This document shows, piece by piece, positions 7,753 through 16,691 of a stretch of 64,000 nucleotides of DNA. How positions within the stretch are numbered: position 1 is the stretch's first letter; every line of letters starts with the position of its first letter. Under the pieces are notes generated by a model that saw nothing but the letters and a program-made list of their open reading frames with translations, searched no databases and was not told the origin of the DNA. The translations under genes were made by a program, and so were the position numbers. Source of the DNA: CAZFDT01 sp964518335 (GTDB taxonomy: Bacteria; Planctomycetota; Phycisphaerae; Phycisphaerales; Phycisphaeraceae); assembly GCA_964518335.1 (NCBI GenBank), contig CAZFDT010000012.1:1-64000 (forward strand), in the 5' to 3' direction.

Positions 7753-8223
7753 TCAGGCGCCCTCCCTCTGGCTCATCGACAGTTTGGCTTCCATCTGCTG
7801 CACCTTCACCTGACGCGGGAAGTGGTCGGCGATGTACTCCATCACGCCCTTCTGCCCGGTCACGCCCACGATGCGCCCCTCGTCATCGACGACGCACACG
7901 AAGCGGATGCCGCCCTTCTGCATCATGTCCAGCAGATCGCCGATGGGCTGACTCTGCTTGACGCGGTCGGCGGGCTTGTAGTAGTAGCTGTCGATGGTGT
8001 CGTTAAGGTGCTCGCTGCCCGCCAGGCAGATCTTGATGAGCATCCGCTCGGTGAACATGTGCAGGGGCTTTTCGTCCTCGTCCATGAGCACGACGTAGCC
8101 CAGCGAGGCCTGTCGCATGCGCTGCACCGCCTCGCGCACCGTCATGCCCCGCCGCGCCCGGATCACCGGGCGCAGGTCCAGCTCCGACACGGGCTGGCTG
8201 AGTATGTCCTGACGAAGTCCCAT
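7753..8223 (-). CDS. CBS domain pair protein, 156 aa
   Basis: Two CBS motifs are visible. The first is VIRARRGMTVREAVQRMRQASLGYVVLMDEDEKPLHMFTERML (about residues 19-61) and the second is IGDLLDMMQKGGIRFVCVVDDEGRIVGVTGQKGVMEYI. The start ATG at 8223 is preceded by AGGGGGTG, a strong ribosome binding site. It is translationally linked to the CBS gene at 7244-7750. The gene upstream on the same strand is an ANTAR regulator 154 nt away, which may or may not be on the same transcript. The ligand is unknown. Confidence 0.85.
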   Translation of the reverse strand: MGLRQDILSQPVSELDLRPVIRARRGMTVREAVQRMRQASLGYVVLMDEDEKPLHMFTERMLIKICLAGSEHLNDTIDSYYYKPADRVKQSQPIGDLLDMMQKGGIRFVCVVDDEGRIVGVTGQKGVMEYIADHFPRQVKVQQMEAKLSMSQREGA

Positions 8224-8377
8224 CAACACCCCCTTCGGGTATGAGGTTGCCTTGCGCCCCGCTGACAACAGATTAGTCGCTGCCTCGCCGCGCGTAAACC
8301 GGCCCCGCCCCGCCGCCGGACACGGACCCGCCACGGCCCCGCCCCCCGCCGGGCCAGGCGCCACGGGCGGCGGCGGG

Positions 8378-9040
8378 CTACTTGCGGGTCTCGGCCGTCG
8401 AGGTGGGACGGAAACCGACCAGCCCGTCGGCGTCCACGATCGCCTGGGCAAGCTCGGCCATGGGCTTGCGGCTGTCCCGCGCCTGCTTCTGCAGACGACG
8501 CATCGCCTCGTCCTCACCGATCCCCAGGTGCTTCATCACCAGACCCTTGGCACGCTCGATCACCTTGCGCTCGCGCAGCTTGCGCTCCAGCTCGGCGACC
8601 TGCCCCAGCAGGTTGCGCTGCAGTTGCCATTGCCGCCACGCCACCGCGATGCTCACCCGCAGCTCGTCGAGATTGACTGGCTTGAGCAGGTAGCTGGAAA
8701 CGCCCAGTTGGCAGCTCTGATCGACGTAGGACTGATCGGAATAGGCGGTGAGGATGACGACGGGGATGTTCAGTTCGCGGCGGAGGATTTCGCCGGCGGA
8801 CAGACCGTCCATCTCCGGCATGCGAATGTCGAGGATGGCCATGTCCGGGCGATGCTCGCGGGCCAGGTCGATGGCGGCCTGCCCGTTGGGCGCCGGGCCG
8901 ATGACCTGCAAGTCCAGGCCCTTGAGCAGCTCGGTGAGCGTGCGGGCCAGCAGCAGTTCGTCTTCGGCAACGAGGATCGAGCGCGGCAGCGCCGCGACGG
9001 CCGGTTCCATCACATCAACGACGGGAGAGGGCGTGTGCAT
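8378..9040 (-). CDS. Response regulator with ANTAR output domain, 220 aa
   Basis: A receiver domain (about residues 20-140) has the acidic pair ED at 26-27, the phospho-acceptor D71 in LDIRMPEMDG, the Thr in LTAYSDQ and the Lys in LLKPVN. A coiled segment (ELERKLRERKVIERAKGLVM) leads into an ANTAR domain of three helices ending near EAMRRLQKQARDSRKPMAELAQAI. ANTAR proteins of the AmiR/NasT type bind paired hexaloop hairpins in nascent RNA and prevent termination. No histidine kinase gene is adjacent. The gene is divergent from the glycan cluster across 334 nt. The target RNA is unknown. Confidence 0.92.
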   Translation of the reverse strand: MHTPSPVVDVMEPAVAALPRSILVAEDELLLARTLTELLKGLDLQVIGPAPNGQAAIDLAREHRPDMAILDIRMPEMDGLSAGEILRRELNIPVVILTAYSDQSYVDQSCQLGVSSYLLKPVNLDELRVSIAVAWRQWQLQRNLLGQVAELERKLRERKVIERAKGLVMKHLGIGEDEAMRRLQKQARDSRKPMAELAQAIVDADGLVGFRPTSTAETRK

Positions 9041-9374
9041 GGATCGTTCGCGAACAACTCCGGTGATGCGACCTCAAGCAGAAAGCTCACACATCAAACA
9101 ACCGTGAAACAGCCCTGAACGCCCGCGGTCGGGACATTCAGAACCAGATCAGCTCGCCCCCGGCAGTCGTGGACGGGACAAGCCAGATTGTAACAGCCTT
9201 GCACCCGTCTGCAATTGCGGATTATCGGCCTCCGCAAAGGCGACCCGACCCGACCCGCCGCGGTTAAGTGGCCCCCCGCTTGCGACGATATCGCCTGTGC
9301 CGGTCGTACCGACTGGGCGGACCTTGCCGGTCGTTCGGCGTGGCGACGCTCGCGGACCCGGCGGAGCCTGTGCC
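9041..9374. other. 334-nt divergent spacer, ANTAR gene to glycan cluster
   Basis: The spacer should contain promoters for the minus-strand ANTAR gene and the plus-strand glycan operon. It is more AT-rich around 9055-9110 and 9180-9225 than its surroundings. A weak TTGCAC at 9203 is the only -35-like box I could place, with no convincing -10 partner. I found no clear pair of hexaloop hairpins for ANTAR control. Confidence 0.4.
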
Positions 9375-10250
9375 TTGTCGAGCACGCCGTCCGAACCCGC
9401 CCTCGCCCCCGTCCATGCCACTGCAACGCAGGCCGCGGCGATCGTCATCCAGCCGCGCCGCTGGGGGTCGCTGGCGCCGGCCGAACTGTGGCGATACCGC
9501 GACCTGGCGTGGATGCTCGCCGCACGCGATCTGCGCGTCCGTTACAAGCAGACCGCCCTGGGCGCGGCGTGGGCGCTGCTCCAGCCCCTGGCCACCATGG
9601 TCGTCATGCACGTCTGCTTCGGACGCATCATGGGCATGTCCCAGCGCGTCGGCGACGTGGCGTACCCGGTGTTCCTTTTCGCCGGGCTGCTGCCCTGGAC
9701 GCTGTTTTCCGCGGCGACCCAGGGCGTGGGCAACAGCCTGGTGCAGAACGCCCACGTGCTGGGCAAGGTGTATTTCCCTCGCCTCCTGCTGCCGGCGACG
9801 GCGGCGGCGGCGCCCGTGGCCGATTTCGCCCTCGCCCTCGTGGTGCTCCTGGGACTGATGGCGTGGTTCGGCGTGGCGATCACGCCCGACTTGCTGCTGT
9901 TGCCCATCGTCGTCGCCTCGGTGCTGGCCGCGGTGACGGGCGTCGGGCTCGTCGCGGCCAGCGCCAACGTCTGGTTCCGCGATGCCCGCCACGCCCTGCC
10001 GCTGCTCATGCAGGTGTGGTTCTTCCTCACGCCGGTGATCTATCCGACGCACTGGCTGTCGCCGCGGTGGGCGCAGGTCGCTCAGCTCAACCCGATGGCC
10101 GGCCCCGTGCAGGCCATGCGGGCGATCGTGCTGGGCCAGCCCATCGACGCGCACGGCCTGCTGGTGAGCGCGGCGGTCAGCGGCGTGCTGGCGGTGCTGG
10201 GACTGACGCTGTTTCACGCGGCCGAGCGCCGCTTCGCCGACGTGGTGTGA
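9375..10250 (+). CDS. Polysaccharide ABC transporter permease (Wzm type), 291 aa
   Basis: This is the membrane subunit of an ABC-2 exporter for a lipid-linked glycan. The cytoplasmic lead (AELWRYRDLAWMLAARDLRVRYKQTALGAAWALLQPL) is the signature of the Wzm/TagG family. About six membrane segments follow, with WFFLTPVIYP between the last ones. I chose the TTG at 9375 because GGAG lies 8 nt upstream; earlier in-frame codons encode an unlikely Arg/Gly-rich stretch. The ATPase gene follows after 9 nt. It is the first gene of the glycan operon. Confidence 0.88.
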   Translation: MSSTPSEPALAPVHATATQAAAIVIQPRRWGSLAPAELWRYRDLAWMLAARDLRVRYKQTALGAAWALLQPLATMVVMHVCFGRIMGMSQRVGDVAYPVFLFAGLLPWTLFSAATQGVGNSLVQNAHVLGKVYFPRLLLPATAAAAPVADFALALVVLLGLMAWFGVAITPDLLLLPIVVASVLAAVTGVGLVAASANVWFRDARHALPLLMQVWFFLTPVIYPTHWLSPRWAQVAQLNPMAGPVQAMRAIVLGQPIDAHGLLVSAAVSGVLAVLGLTLFHAAERRFADVV

Positions 10251-10259
10251 CAACCGACG

Positions 10260-11468
10260 ATGACGACCACTGCAGCACAATCCGCGATCGAGGCCACGAG
10301 CTTGTCCAAGCGCTATCGCCTGGGCACGGGCGCGGGGCTGCTTCGCTCGATGCTGCCCGGTGGGCGTCGGCGCGAGGCGTTCTGGGCGCTGCGCGACGTG
10401 AGTTTCGCCGTGCCGCCGGGCCAGGTCGTGGGCGTGATCGGCCGCAACGGCGCGGGCAAATCGACGCTGCTGAAAATCCTCGCCCGCATCACCGACCCGA
10501 CCGACGGCAAGGCGATCATCCGAGGCCGCGTCGCCAGCCTGCTCGAAGTGGGCACGGGCTTTCACCCCGAGCTGACCGGCCGCGAGAACGTCTTCGTCAA
10601 CGGCGCCATCCTCGGCATGAGCCGCCGCGAGATCGCCGCCAAGTTCGACCAGATCGTCGCCTTCGCCGAGGTCGAGCGCTTTCTCGACACGCCCGTGAAG
10701 CGCTATTCGAGCGGCATGCACGTGCGCCTGGCGTTCGCGGTGGCGGCGCACCTGGACCCGCAGGTCCTGCTGGTCGATGAGGTGCTGGCCGTCGGCGACG
10801 CCGCGTTTCAGGCCAAGTGCCTGGGCAAGCTCGACGAGGTCGCCCGCACGGGACGCACCGTGCTCTTCGTCAGCCACCAGCTTTCGGCGGTGCGCCGGCT
10901 CTGTCACCGCGCCCTGCTCATGGAGTCGGGCCGTCTCACCTACGACGGCGACACCGAGTCGGCGATCGACCGCTACCTGGGGCTGGACCCGCACCACCCC
11001 CAGCCCATCGCCTCGCACGCGCGGTGCAGCGCCCCGGGCATCCGCATCGACGGCGTCACGATCAACGGCCGCGAGGACGACCGCCTCCACCTCGACGCCG
11101 GGTGCGACAAGCTGCGCGTCAGTGTCCGCGGCAAAATCGACGCCCCACTGCCCCTGATGATCGAGGCCCGCGTGCTCGACCGCCACCACCACCCGCTGGC
11201 CCTGTTCACCCCTCGTGCCGACCAGGCCCAGTTCACTGCAACACCGGCGGGCACGTTCGCACTCGACGAAACCATCAAGCTCCCGCCGCTCAACCGCGGC
11301 GAGTACCACCTGAGCCTTTACGTCACCCGCGCTGACTGGACCAACCAGCCGCTGGCCCAGATCGACCCCGCCGCGTCCCTCGTCGCCGACGGCTCGCCCA
11401 CCGCCTCGGGATGGACCTACCAGTCCGACCGCGGCAATGGATGGATGCTCCTGCGACGCGCCGCCTGA
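10260..11468 (+). CDS. Polysaccharide ABC transporter ATPase with C-terminal glycan-binding domain (Wzt type), 402 aa
   Basis: The nucleotide-binding domain occupies about residues 1-240: Walker A GRNGAGKST, signature KRYSSGM (the YSSGM variant is usual in this family), Walker B LLVDEV and switch His in SHQ. A C-terminal extension of about 150 residues (PGIRIDGVTINGRED to GWTYQSDRG) is beta-rich and has the size of the Wzt carbohydrate-binding domain. That domain recognises the terminal modification of the finished polymer before export. This implies that chain end capping, perhaps by the methyl- or sulfotransferases next door, licenses export; that link is inference. Confidence 0.9.
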   Translation: MTTTAAQSAIEATSLSKRYRLGTGAGLLRSMLPGGRRREAFWALRDVSFAVPPGQVVGVIGRNGAGKSTLLKILARITDPTDGKAIIRGRVASLLEVGTGFHPELTGRENVFVNGAILGMSRREIAAKFDQIVAFAEVERFLDTPVKRYSSGMHVRLAFAVAAHLDPQVLLVDEVLAVGDAAFQAKCLGKLDEVARTGRTVLFVSHQLSAVRRLCHRALLMESGRLTYDGDTESAIDRYLGLDPHHPQPIASHARCSAPGIRIDGVTINGREDDRLHLDAGCDKLRVSVRGKIDAPLPLMIEARVLDRHHHPLALFTPRADQAQFTATPAGTFALDETIKLPPLNRGEYHLSLYVTRADWTNQPLAQIDPAASLVADGSPTASGWTYQSDRGNGWMLLRRAA

Positions 11469-11478
11469 GAACCACGCC

Positions 11479-12336
11479 ATGACGACCACCACCGTCTGCA
11501 TCGTCGGGTTCCCCAAGAGCGGCAACACGTGGCTCACCCGCCTGCTCGCCGACGCCCTCAACGCGCCCGTCCACGATCGCCTCATCGACAATCACGTCGA
11601 GTTCGCCTCCGACGTGAACGGGCAACTGCGCCAGCCCACGCATCCCACCCTGCGCGTGGCCAAGACCCACGACCTGCCCGAGACGTTCGCCGATCGTCAC
11701 GTGCCGGGGCAACAGCGTTTCGTGTACGTGCATCGAGACCCCCGCGATGTGGTGGTGTCGGCGTTTTTCCACTTCACCCGGTGGGAGGACGACCGCATCC
11801 GCCCACTGTTCGAGCGGGGGCCGCGACATCCACTGGAGACCTGGCGGCTCGGCCGCGCCCGCCGCGCGATCGCACGCTTCGTGCGCGCGTTCACCCGCGC
11901 TGGCATTCCCCGACTCGAACGCAAGCTCGGACGCTGGGACCGACACGTGCAGGCCTGGCGTTTGACCGACGCTCCCGTGGTGAGCGTCGGGTATGAGCAG
12001 CTTCTGGCCGACACCCCCGGCACGCTGACGCGCGTGATCCGCGCACTGCGCCTGGACGAGGCGACCTCGCCCGACATTGTCGGCGCCGCCGAGCGTCAGT
12101 CCTTCGACCGCACGCGACGACAGTTCGAACAGGTCCAGACGGACGACGCCATTCCCCTGGGCAAGCGGTTCGGGCTGCGCTTCATGCGACGCGGCGTGAT
12201 GGGCGATTGGCGCACGTATCTGAGCCACGCGGACGTGGATCAGATTCGCGGCCGCTTCGCCGAGGCTTTCAACCAACTGGGCTACAACCGCGGCTGGCAC
12301 GAGTCGGCGGTGGCCGACGCACTGGAGGCGGCGTGA
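11479..12336 (+). CDS. Sulfotransferase, 285 aa
   Basis: The N-terminal motif VGFPKSGNTWLTRLLADAL (about residues 8-26) is the PAPS 5'-phosphosulfate loop. RDPRDVVVSAFFHFTRW (about residues 86-102) is the 3'-phosphate binding segment. Both identify the cytosolic and Golgi-like sulfotransferase fold. The substrate is likely a sugar of the glycan built by this cluster, since the gene lies directly after the exporter genes (10 nt) and overlaps the methyltransferase gene that follows. No PAPS synthesis genes are present in the window. Confidence 0.87.
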   Translation: MTTTTVCIVGFPKSGNTWLTRLLADALNAPVHDRLIDNHVEFASDVNGQLRQPTHPTLRVAKTHDLPETFADRHVPGQQRFVYVHRDPRDVVVSAFFHFTRWEDDRIRPLFERGPRHPLETWRLGRARRAIARFVRAFTRAGIPRLERKLGRWDRHVQAWRLTDAPVVSVGYEQLLADTPGTLTRVIRALRLDEATSPDIVGAAERQSFDRTRRQFEQVQTDDAIPLGKRFGLRFMRRGVMGDWRTYLSHADVDQIRGRFAEAFNQLGYNRGWHESAVADALEAA

Positions 12337-13070
12337 TCTTTCCCCAGCGCATCGAGTCGATCGGGCCGGGCGACCGCGTGCTGGACGTGGGGCCGGGCGG
12401 TTTCCCGCATCCGCGCGCTAACGTCTATCTCGATCGCGCGTTCGACGACGCCACGGCCGCGCTGCAGCGCGGCTACGCCGCCAGGCCCGTGCTCACCCGC
12501 CCGCAGGTGCTCTACGACGGCGGGCGCTTCCCCTTCCGCGACGGCGCTTTCGACTACGTCATCTGCTCGCACGTCCTCGAGCACGTGCCCGACGACGAGC
12601 TGGACCTGTTCGTGGCCGAGCTGCAGCGCGTCGCGCCGCGCGGCTACCTCGAGTTTCCCTCGGTGTTCTACGAGTTCCCCTGCTTCCCCGAGTCGCACCG
12701 CTGGTTCATCAACGTGCGCGACGGCGAAATCCTCCTCCTCGACAAAAGCGCGTTCAAGAGCAACTGGCTGCACCGCGTCTATCGGGACATGGTGTACTGC
12801 CCCGACGAGTGGATGCGCGCCGCCTATCGACGCTACGCCGAGTTGTTCTTCATTGGTTTCGAGTGGCGCGGCCCGATCCGCTACCGCCGCGTGACCAGCT
12901 TCGACGAGCTGGTGACCGAGGCGGACTACCACCGCTTCCACGCGCTCTTTGCGTCCAGGCGCCCGCCCGTGAAGCCGCGGCTGATGCTGCACCGCACCAC
13001 CGACCTGGCGCATCGCGCGGTGCTCAAGGCCATTCGCATGGTCAGCCCCGCCGGGAAGGAGGCCGCATGA
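12333..13070 (+). CDS. Class I SAM-dependent methyltransferase, 245 aa
   Basis: Motif I is RVLDVGPGGFPHPRANVYLD (about residues 15-34) and the post-motif block is FPFRDGAFDYVICSHVLEHVPD, as in Methyltransf_11-type enzymes. The start is GTG at 12333, overlapping the upstream stop as GTGA with GGAGG just before it. The C-terminal part is basic and unrecognised. In this setting it probably methylates a sugar or a lipid-linked intermediate; the exact acceptor is unknown. Confidence 0.85.
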   Translation: MIFPQRIESIGPGDRVLDVGPGGFPHPRANVYLDRAFDDATAALQRGYAARPVLTRPQVLYDGGRFPFRDGAFDYVICSHVLEHVPDDELDLFVAELQRVAPRGYLEFPSVFYEFPCFPESHRWFINVRDGEILLLDKSAFKSNWLHRVYRDMVYCPDEWMRAAYRRYAELFFIGFEWRGPIRYRRVTSFDELVTEADYHRFHALFASRRPPVKPRLMLHRTTDLAHRAVLKAIRMVSPAGKEAA

Positions 13071-13780
13071 TCGCCACGATCAGGCAGTGCGCTTCGCGCC
13101 TCTGCGCCGCGGCGGCGGCCACGTGCACCCGATGGCAGCACCGGCTGCACTCGACGCCGCAGGCCCAACGGGTGTATCGCTGGAATATGCTCGACGTGCG
13201 GCGCGAGCTGCGCTACGACTATCCCCTCACGCGCGACAGCGTCGTGTTCGACGTCGGCGGGTTCCGAGGCGACTTCGCCGCCGAAATGGTCGCCCGCTAC
13301 GGCTGCCGCGTGCACGTGTTCGAGCCGGTGACGCGTTTCGCCGACCAGATCCGCCGTCGCTTCCGCGGCAATCCGCTCGTGAAGGTGCACGGCGTGGGTC
13401 TGGCCGCGACGACCCGACGCCAGGCCATCGCCCTGATCGACGACGCTTCCTCCGTGCTGCGCCGCGGGCATGACACGCAACTGATCGACCTGGTGGATGT
13501 CGCGGCGTTCCTCGACCAGCACGGCATCGAACGCATCGACCTGATGAAGCTCAACATCGAGGGCGGAGAGTACGAGCTGCTCCAGAGGCTGCTCGACACC
13601 GGCCTGATCGATCGCGTCGGTGTGCTGCAGGTGCAGTTTCACGAAGAAGGCATCGCCGACGCCGCGGCACGCATGGCGGCGATTCACCGCCGGCTCGCGC
13701 AACGCTTCACGCTGTCGTATCAGGTCCCGTTCGTCTGGGAGTCGTGGTCGAGTCAATCGCAACTGGCCGTCGCGGCCTGA
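13067..13780 (+). CDS. FkbM family methyltransferase, 237 aa
   Basis: The motif VVFDVGGFRGDFAAEMVARYGCRVHVFEPV (about residues 61-90) is the SAM-binding region of FkbM-type O-methyltransferases. The block IDLMKLNIEGGEYELLQRLLD is the family's conserved acidic motif. FkbM enzymes methylate hydroxyls on sugars or natural products. The first 40 residues are basic with no membrane segment. The gene overlaps its upstream neighbour by ATGA. It is one of three FkbM-like genes in the cluster. Confidence 0.88.
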   Translation: MIATIRQCASRLCAAAAATCTRWQHRLHSTPQAQRVYRWNMLDVRRELRYDYPLTRDSVVFDVGGFRGDFAAEMVARYGCRVHVFEPVTRFADQIRRRFRGNPLVKVHGVGLAATTRRQAIALIDDASSVLRRGHDTQLIDLVDVAAFLDQHGIERIDLMKLNIEGGEYELLQRLLDTGLIDRVGVLQVQFHEEGIADAAARMAAIHRRLAQRFTLSYQVPFVWESWSSQSQLAVAA

Positions 13781-13789
13781 GGATCAGCC

Positions 13790-14866
13790 ATGCGTCTGCT
13801 CTACGTCGCCATGCGTCACGACTACGGCAAGCCCGAGCAGGGCGACAGCTTCGAGCACGTCAATTTCTTCGACACGCTCGTGCGCATGGCGTCGCGGACG
13901 ATCTACTTCGATTTCCCCACGGTCGAGCGCCACCTCGGCCGGGCGGGTATGAACCGCAGGCTCATCGAGATCGCCCGCGCCGAGAAGCCCGACCTGATGT
14001 TCTGCGTGCTGGCGGGTCACGAGATCGCGCCCGCCACGCTCCGCGCCGTGCGCGACGCCGGCGTCATCACGCTCAACTGGTTCTGCGACGACCACTGGCG
14101 CTTCGAGGGCTTCACCCGCAAGTACGCGCCGTGCTTTGACCACGTGGTGACCACCGCCCGCGGCGCCCTGGAGAAATACGCCGCGGCGGGCATCGGCCAC
14201 GTGATCGAAAGCCAGTGGGCGTGCAACCCGCGGCGCTACCCCAGGCTCACTGCAACGCCGACGTGCGACGTGAGCTTCGTCGGCATGGCGCATGGGCGGC
14301 GGCGTCGGATCATCGAGCAGCTCCGCCGCGCCGGCGTCAGGGTGGCGGTGTTCGGCAGCGGGTGGGACACCGGCCGACTCGACCACGTCCAGATGGTGCG
14401 CCTGTTCAACCAGAGCCGGATCAACCTCAATTTCGCCGAGGCCAGTGCAGCAGGTCACGTCGGGCCGTTCGCTCGCACGATCGATCGCTGCGTGCGCCAG
14501 CCGATGCTGCGCACGCCCGGGCTGTGGCGACTGGCCCCGCCGGGCATCGACGCGGGCATCCGACCGCGGCAGATCAAGGCCCGCACGTTCGAAGTGCCGG
14601 CCTGCGGTGGGTTCCTGCTCACTGAATCGGCCGAGCATCTCGACGAGTTCCTCACGCCCGGGCGCGACCTCGCCACGTTCGGCCGCAACGACGAAATCGT
14701 CGATCGCGTCCGCCACTACCTGGCCCACGACGACGAGCGCCGCGCCATCGCCGACGCCGGCCACCGCCGCGTGCTGCGCGAGCACACCTACGAGCAGCGC
14801 TTCGCCGCCATCTTCACCAGGATCGGCCTCGCTGCCGACACTGCGCCGATGAGGAGGGCCGCGTGA
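13790..14866 (+). CDS. CgeB-like glycosyltransferase, 358 aa
   Basis: The N-terminal half contains PDLMFCVLAGHEIAPATLRAVRDAGVITLNWFCDDHWRFE. The C-terminal half has RPRQIKARTFEVPACGGFLLTESAEHLDEFL followed by a helical repeat ending near TYEQRFAAIF. This two-part layout matches the Glyco_trans_1_2/CgeB group of GT-B enzymes, in which the C-terminal domain binds the nucleotide sugar and the conserved R/E/G residues lie in RTFEVPACG. It would add a sugar to the growing glycan on the cytoplasmic side. A GCTCACTGCAAC motif copy is in frame at 14246. Confidence 0.85.
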   Translation: MRLLYVAMRHDYGKPEQGDSFEHVNFFDTLVRMASRTIYFDFPTVERHLGRAGMNRRLIEIARAEKPDLMFCVLAGHEIAPATLRAVRDAGVITLNWFCDDHWRFEGFTRKYAPCFDHVVTTARGALEKYAAAGIGHVIESQWACNPRRYPRLTATPTCDVSFVGMAHGRRRRIIEQLRRAGVRVAVFGSGWDTGRLDHVQMVRLFNQSRINLNFAEASAAGHVGPFARTIDRCVRQPMLRTPGLWRLAPPGIDAGIRPRQIKARTFEVPACGGFLLTESAEHLDEFLTPGRDLATFGRNDEIVDRVRHYLAHDDERRAIADAGHRRVLREHTYEQRFAAIFTRIGLAADTAPMRRAA

Positions 14867-15762
14867 TGGCGACACCGCGCGTCAGCGTCGTCATGCCGGT
14901 GTTCAACGCCGCGGCGTATCTCGACGCCGCCGTGCGCAGCATCCTCGCGCAGACCTTCACCGATTTCGAGTTGATCGGCGTCGATGACGGCTCGACCGAC
15001 GCCAGCCTCGCCATGTTGCGGCAATTCGCCGACCAGGACCGCCGCGTGCGCGTCATGTCGCGCCCCAATACCGGCATCGTCGGCGCACTCAACGACGGAC
15101 TGGCGGCGGCGACCGGCGAGTTCATCGCCCGCATGGACGCCGACGACGTAAGCCTGCCCACACGCCTGGCGAGGCAGGTGGCATATCTCGACGAGCACCC
15201 GCAGGTCGTCGCCGTGGGCACGTGGGTGGTCGAGGTCGATCCGTACCGTTCGCCGCTGCGCGAGCGGCGGCCGCCGACCGACCACGTTGCGATCGACGCC
15301 GCTCACATGGCCGGTCACGGCGGACAGATCGCCCACCCCAGCGCGATGATGCGCGCCGCTGCAGTGAGCCGGGCCGGCAGGTATCGCCCCGCGTGCCAGT
15401 GGGCGGAGGATCTGGACCTGTTCCTGCGCCTGGCCGAGATCGGAAAGCTGGCGAATCTCCCGGCGGTGCTGCTGCAGTATCGCCAGCACGCGGGCAACGT
15501 CTGCTTCACGCGCCAGTCGCAGCAGCGGGCGGCGATCCGGGCGGCGATTGACGACGCCATTGCCCGGCGCGGACTCGAGCGGTCGTCAACCACAACCATT
15601 CACGGCACGGGCACGATCGCCGAGCGCGTGCGCTCGTGGGCGCTGCACGCTATCGACGCGGGCAACCTCGGCGTAGCCCGCCGTCATGCCCGCGCCCTGC
15701 TGCGCGAGGCGCCGTGGCGGCTGGACTCGTGGCGCGTGATGTATTGGGCGATCAAGGGATGA
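14866..15762 (+). CDS. GT2 family glycosyltransferase, 298 aa
   Basis: The GT-A fold is clear: VSVVMPVFNAAAYLDAAVRSIL at the N-terminus, VDDGSTDAS, and the metal-binding DXD in ARMDADDVSLP (near residue 88). QWAEDLDLFLRLAE carries the usual ED catalytic-base region. A start at ATG 14866 or at GTG three bases earlier is possible; GAGGAGG precedes both. The next gene encodes a paralogue with the same layout and a matching C-terminal signature (SWRVMYWAIKG), so the two arose by tandem duplication. Confidence 0.9.
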   Translation: MATPRVSVVMPVFNAAAYLDAAVRSILAQTFTDFELIGVDDGSTDASLAMLRQFADQDRRVRVMSRPNTGIVGALNDGLAAATGEFIARMDADDVSLPTRLARQVAYLDEHPQVVAVGTWVVEVDPYRSPLRERRPPTDHVAIDAAHMAGHGGQIAHPSAMMRAAAVSRAGRYRPACQWAEDLDLFLRLAEIGKLANLPAVLLQYRQHAGNVCFTRQSQQRAAIRAAIDDAIARRGLERSSTTTIHGTGTIAERVRSWALHAIDAGNLGVARRHARALLREAPWRLDSWRVMYWAIKG

Positions 15763-15764
15763 CC

Positions 15765-16691
15765 ATGAGCGCGACGACGCGACAACCTGCGGTGAGCGTG
15801 GTCATGCCGGTGTTCAACGCCCGGCCGTACCTGGGCGAGGCGATGGCCAGCATACTCGCGCAGACGTGGACGGACCTGGAGCTGATCGTCGCTGACGACG
15901 GCTCGACGGACGGGTCGGCGCGGCTGGCGATGCAGGTCGCTGCCCGCGACGCGCGGGTGCGCGTGCTGCTGTTGCCCCATCGGGGGGTCGAGACGATGAA
16001 CGTGGCCGTGGCGGCCGCGCGGGGCGAGCTGATCGCGCGGATGGACGCCGACGACATCTCGGAGCCGACGCGACTGGCCGAGCAGGTGGCGTTTCTGGCC
16101 ACGCATCCCGAGGTTGCGGCGGTGGGCACGTGGCTGACGCGAACCGACCCCTACGGCTCGCCCGCCGGCGATCAGTGCCCGCCCCCCGAGCACGAGGCGA
16201 TCGACGCGGCGCTGCTGCGCGGGGAAGGCTCGCCCATCGTGCAGGGCACGACCATGTACCGACGCAGCTCACTGCAGCATGCCGGCGGCTGGCGCGGTGA
16301 CTTCGGCTGGGTCGAGGACCTGGACCTGTTCCTTCGCCTGGCCGAAGTGGGTCGGCTCGCCAACATCCCGCGAAAGCTCTACCGCTACCGCCGTCATCCG
16401 CAGAGCGTGTGCCCGACGAACTACGAGGCGATGTGCAGCCGCATCGGGGACGTGGTGCGCGCCGCCTGCGAACGGCGCGGCCTGCCCGCGCCCGACCCGG
16501 CGCTGCTTCGACGTGATCTGCCGGCGCAGCATTCGACGGCCGAGCTGTACCGCAACTGGGCCTGCCACGCCATGCACCACGACAATCCGCGGCTGGCACG
16601 CCACCACGCGCTGCACGCGCTGCGCCGCGAGCCATGGTCCGTGCGATCGTGGCGCGTCATGGCATGGGCCATCAGGAGCAAGGCGGCATGA
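15765..16691 (+). CDS. GT2 family glycosyltransferase, 308 aa
   Basis: It has the same blocks as its upstream paralogue: VSVVMPVFNARPYLGEAMASIL, ADDGSTDGS, ARMDADDISEP, then GWVEDLDLFLRLAEVGRLAN. It ends in RSWRVMAWAIRSKAA. I prefer ATG 15765, 6 nt after AGGG, to an ATGA-overlapping ATG at 15759 that has no spacing. The two paralogues probably add different residues or linkages in the same repeat unit, since both are intact. A GCTCACTGCAGC motif lies at 16268 in a different frame from other copies. Confidence 0.9.
   Translation: MSATTRQPAVSVVMPVFNARPYLGEAMASILAQTWTDLELIVADDGSTDGSARLAMQVAARDARVRVLLLPHRGVETMNVAVAAARGELIARMDADDISEPTRLAEQVAFLATHPEVAAVGTWLTRTDPYGSPAGDQCPPPEHEAIDAALLRGEGSPIVQGTTMYRRSSLQHAGGWRGDFGWVEDLDLFLRLAEVGRLANIPRKLYRYRRHPQSVCPTNYEAMCSRIGDVVRAACERRGLPAPDPALLRRDLPAQHSTAELYRNWACHAMHHDNPRLARHHALHALRREPWSVRSWRVMAWAIRSKAA

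Noticed and set aside
9297..9374. Paired hairpins as an ANTAR target upstream of the glycan operon
   Set aside because: The small stems visible do not show the paired hexaloops with the conserved A and G positions.
9264..11591. 775-codon open frame on the minus strand
   Set aside because: It is the antisense shadow of the ABC transporter genes, which have clear motifs.
12480..12640. Other CTGCAGC and AGTGCAGC strings (for example 12464, 14442, 41817, 47500)
   Set aside because: They lack the leading CA or differ at the central C/G; they fit ordinary codon combinations and were not counted as motif copies.
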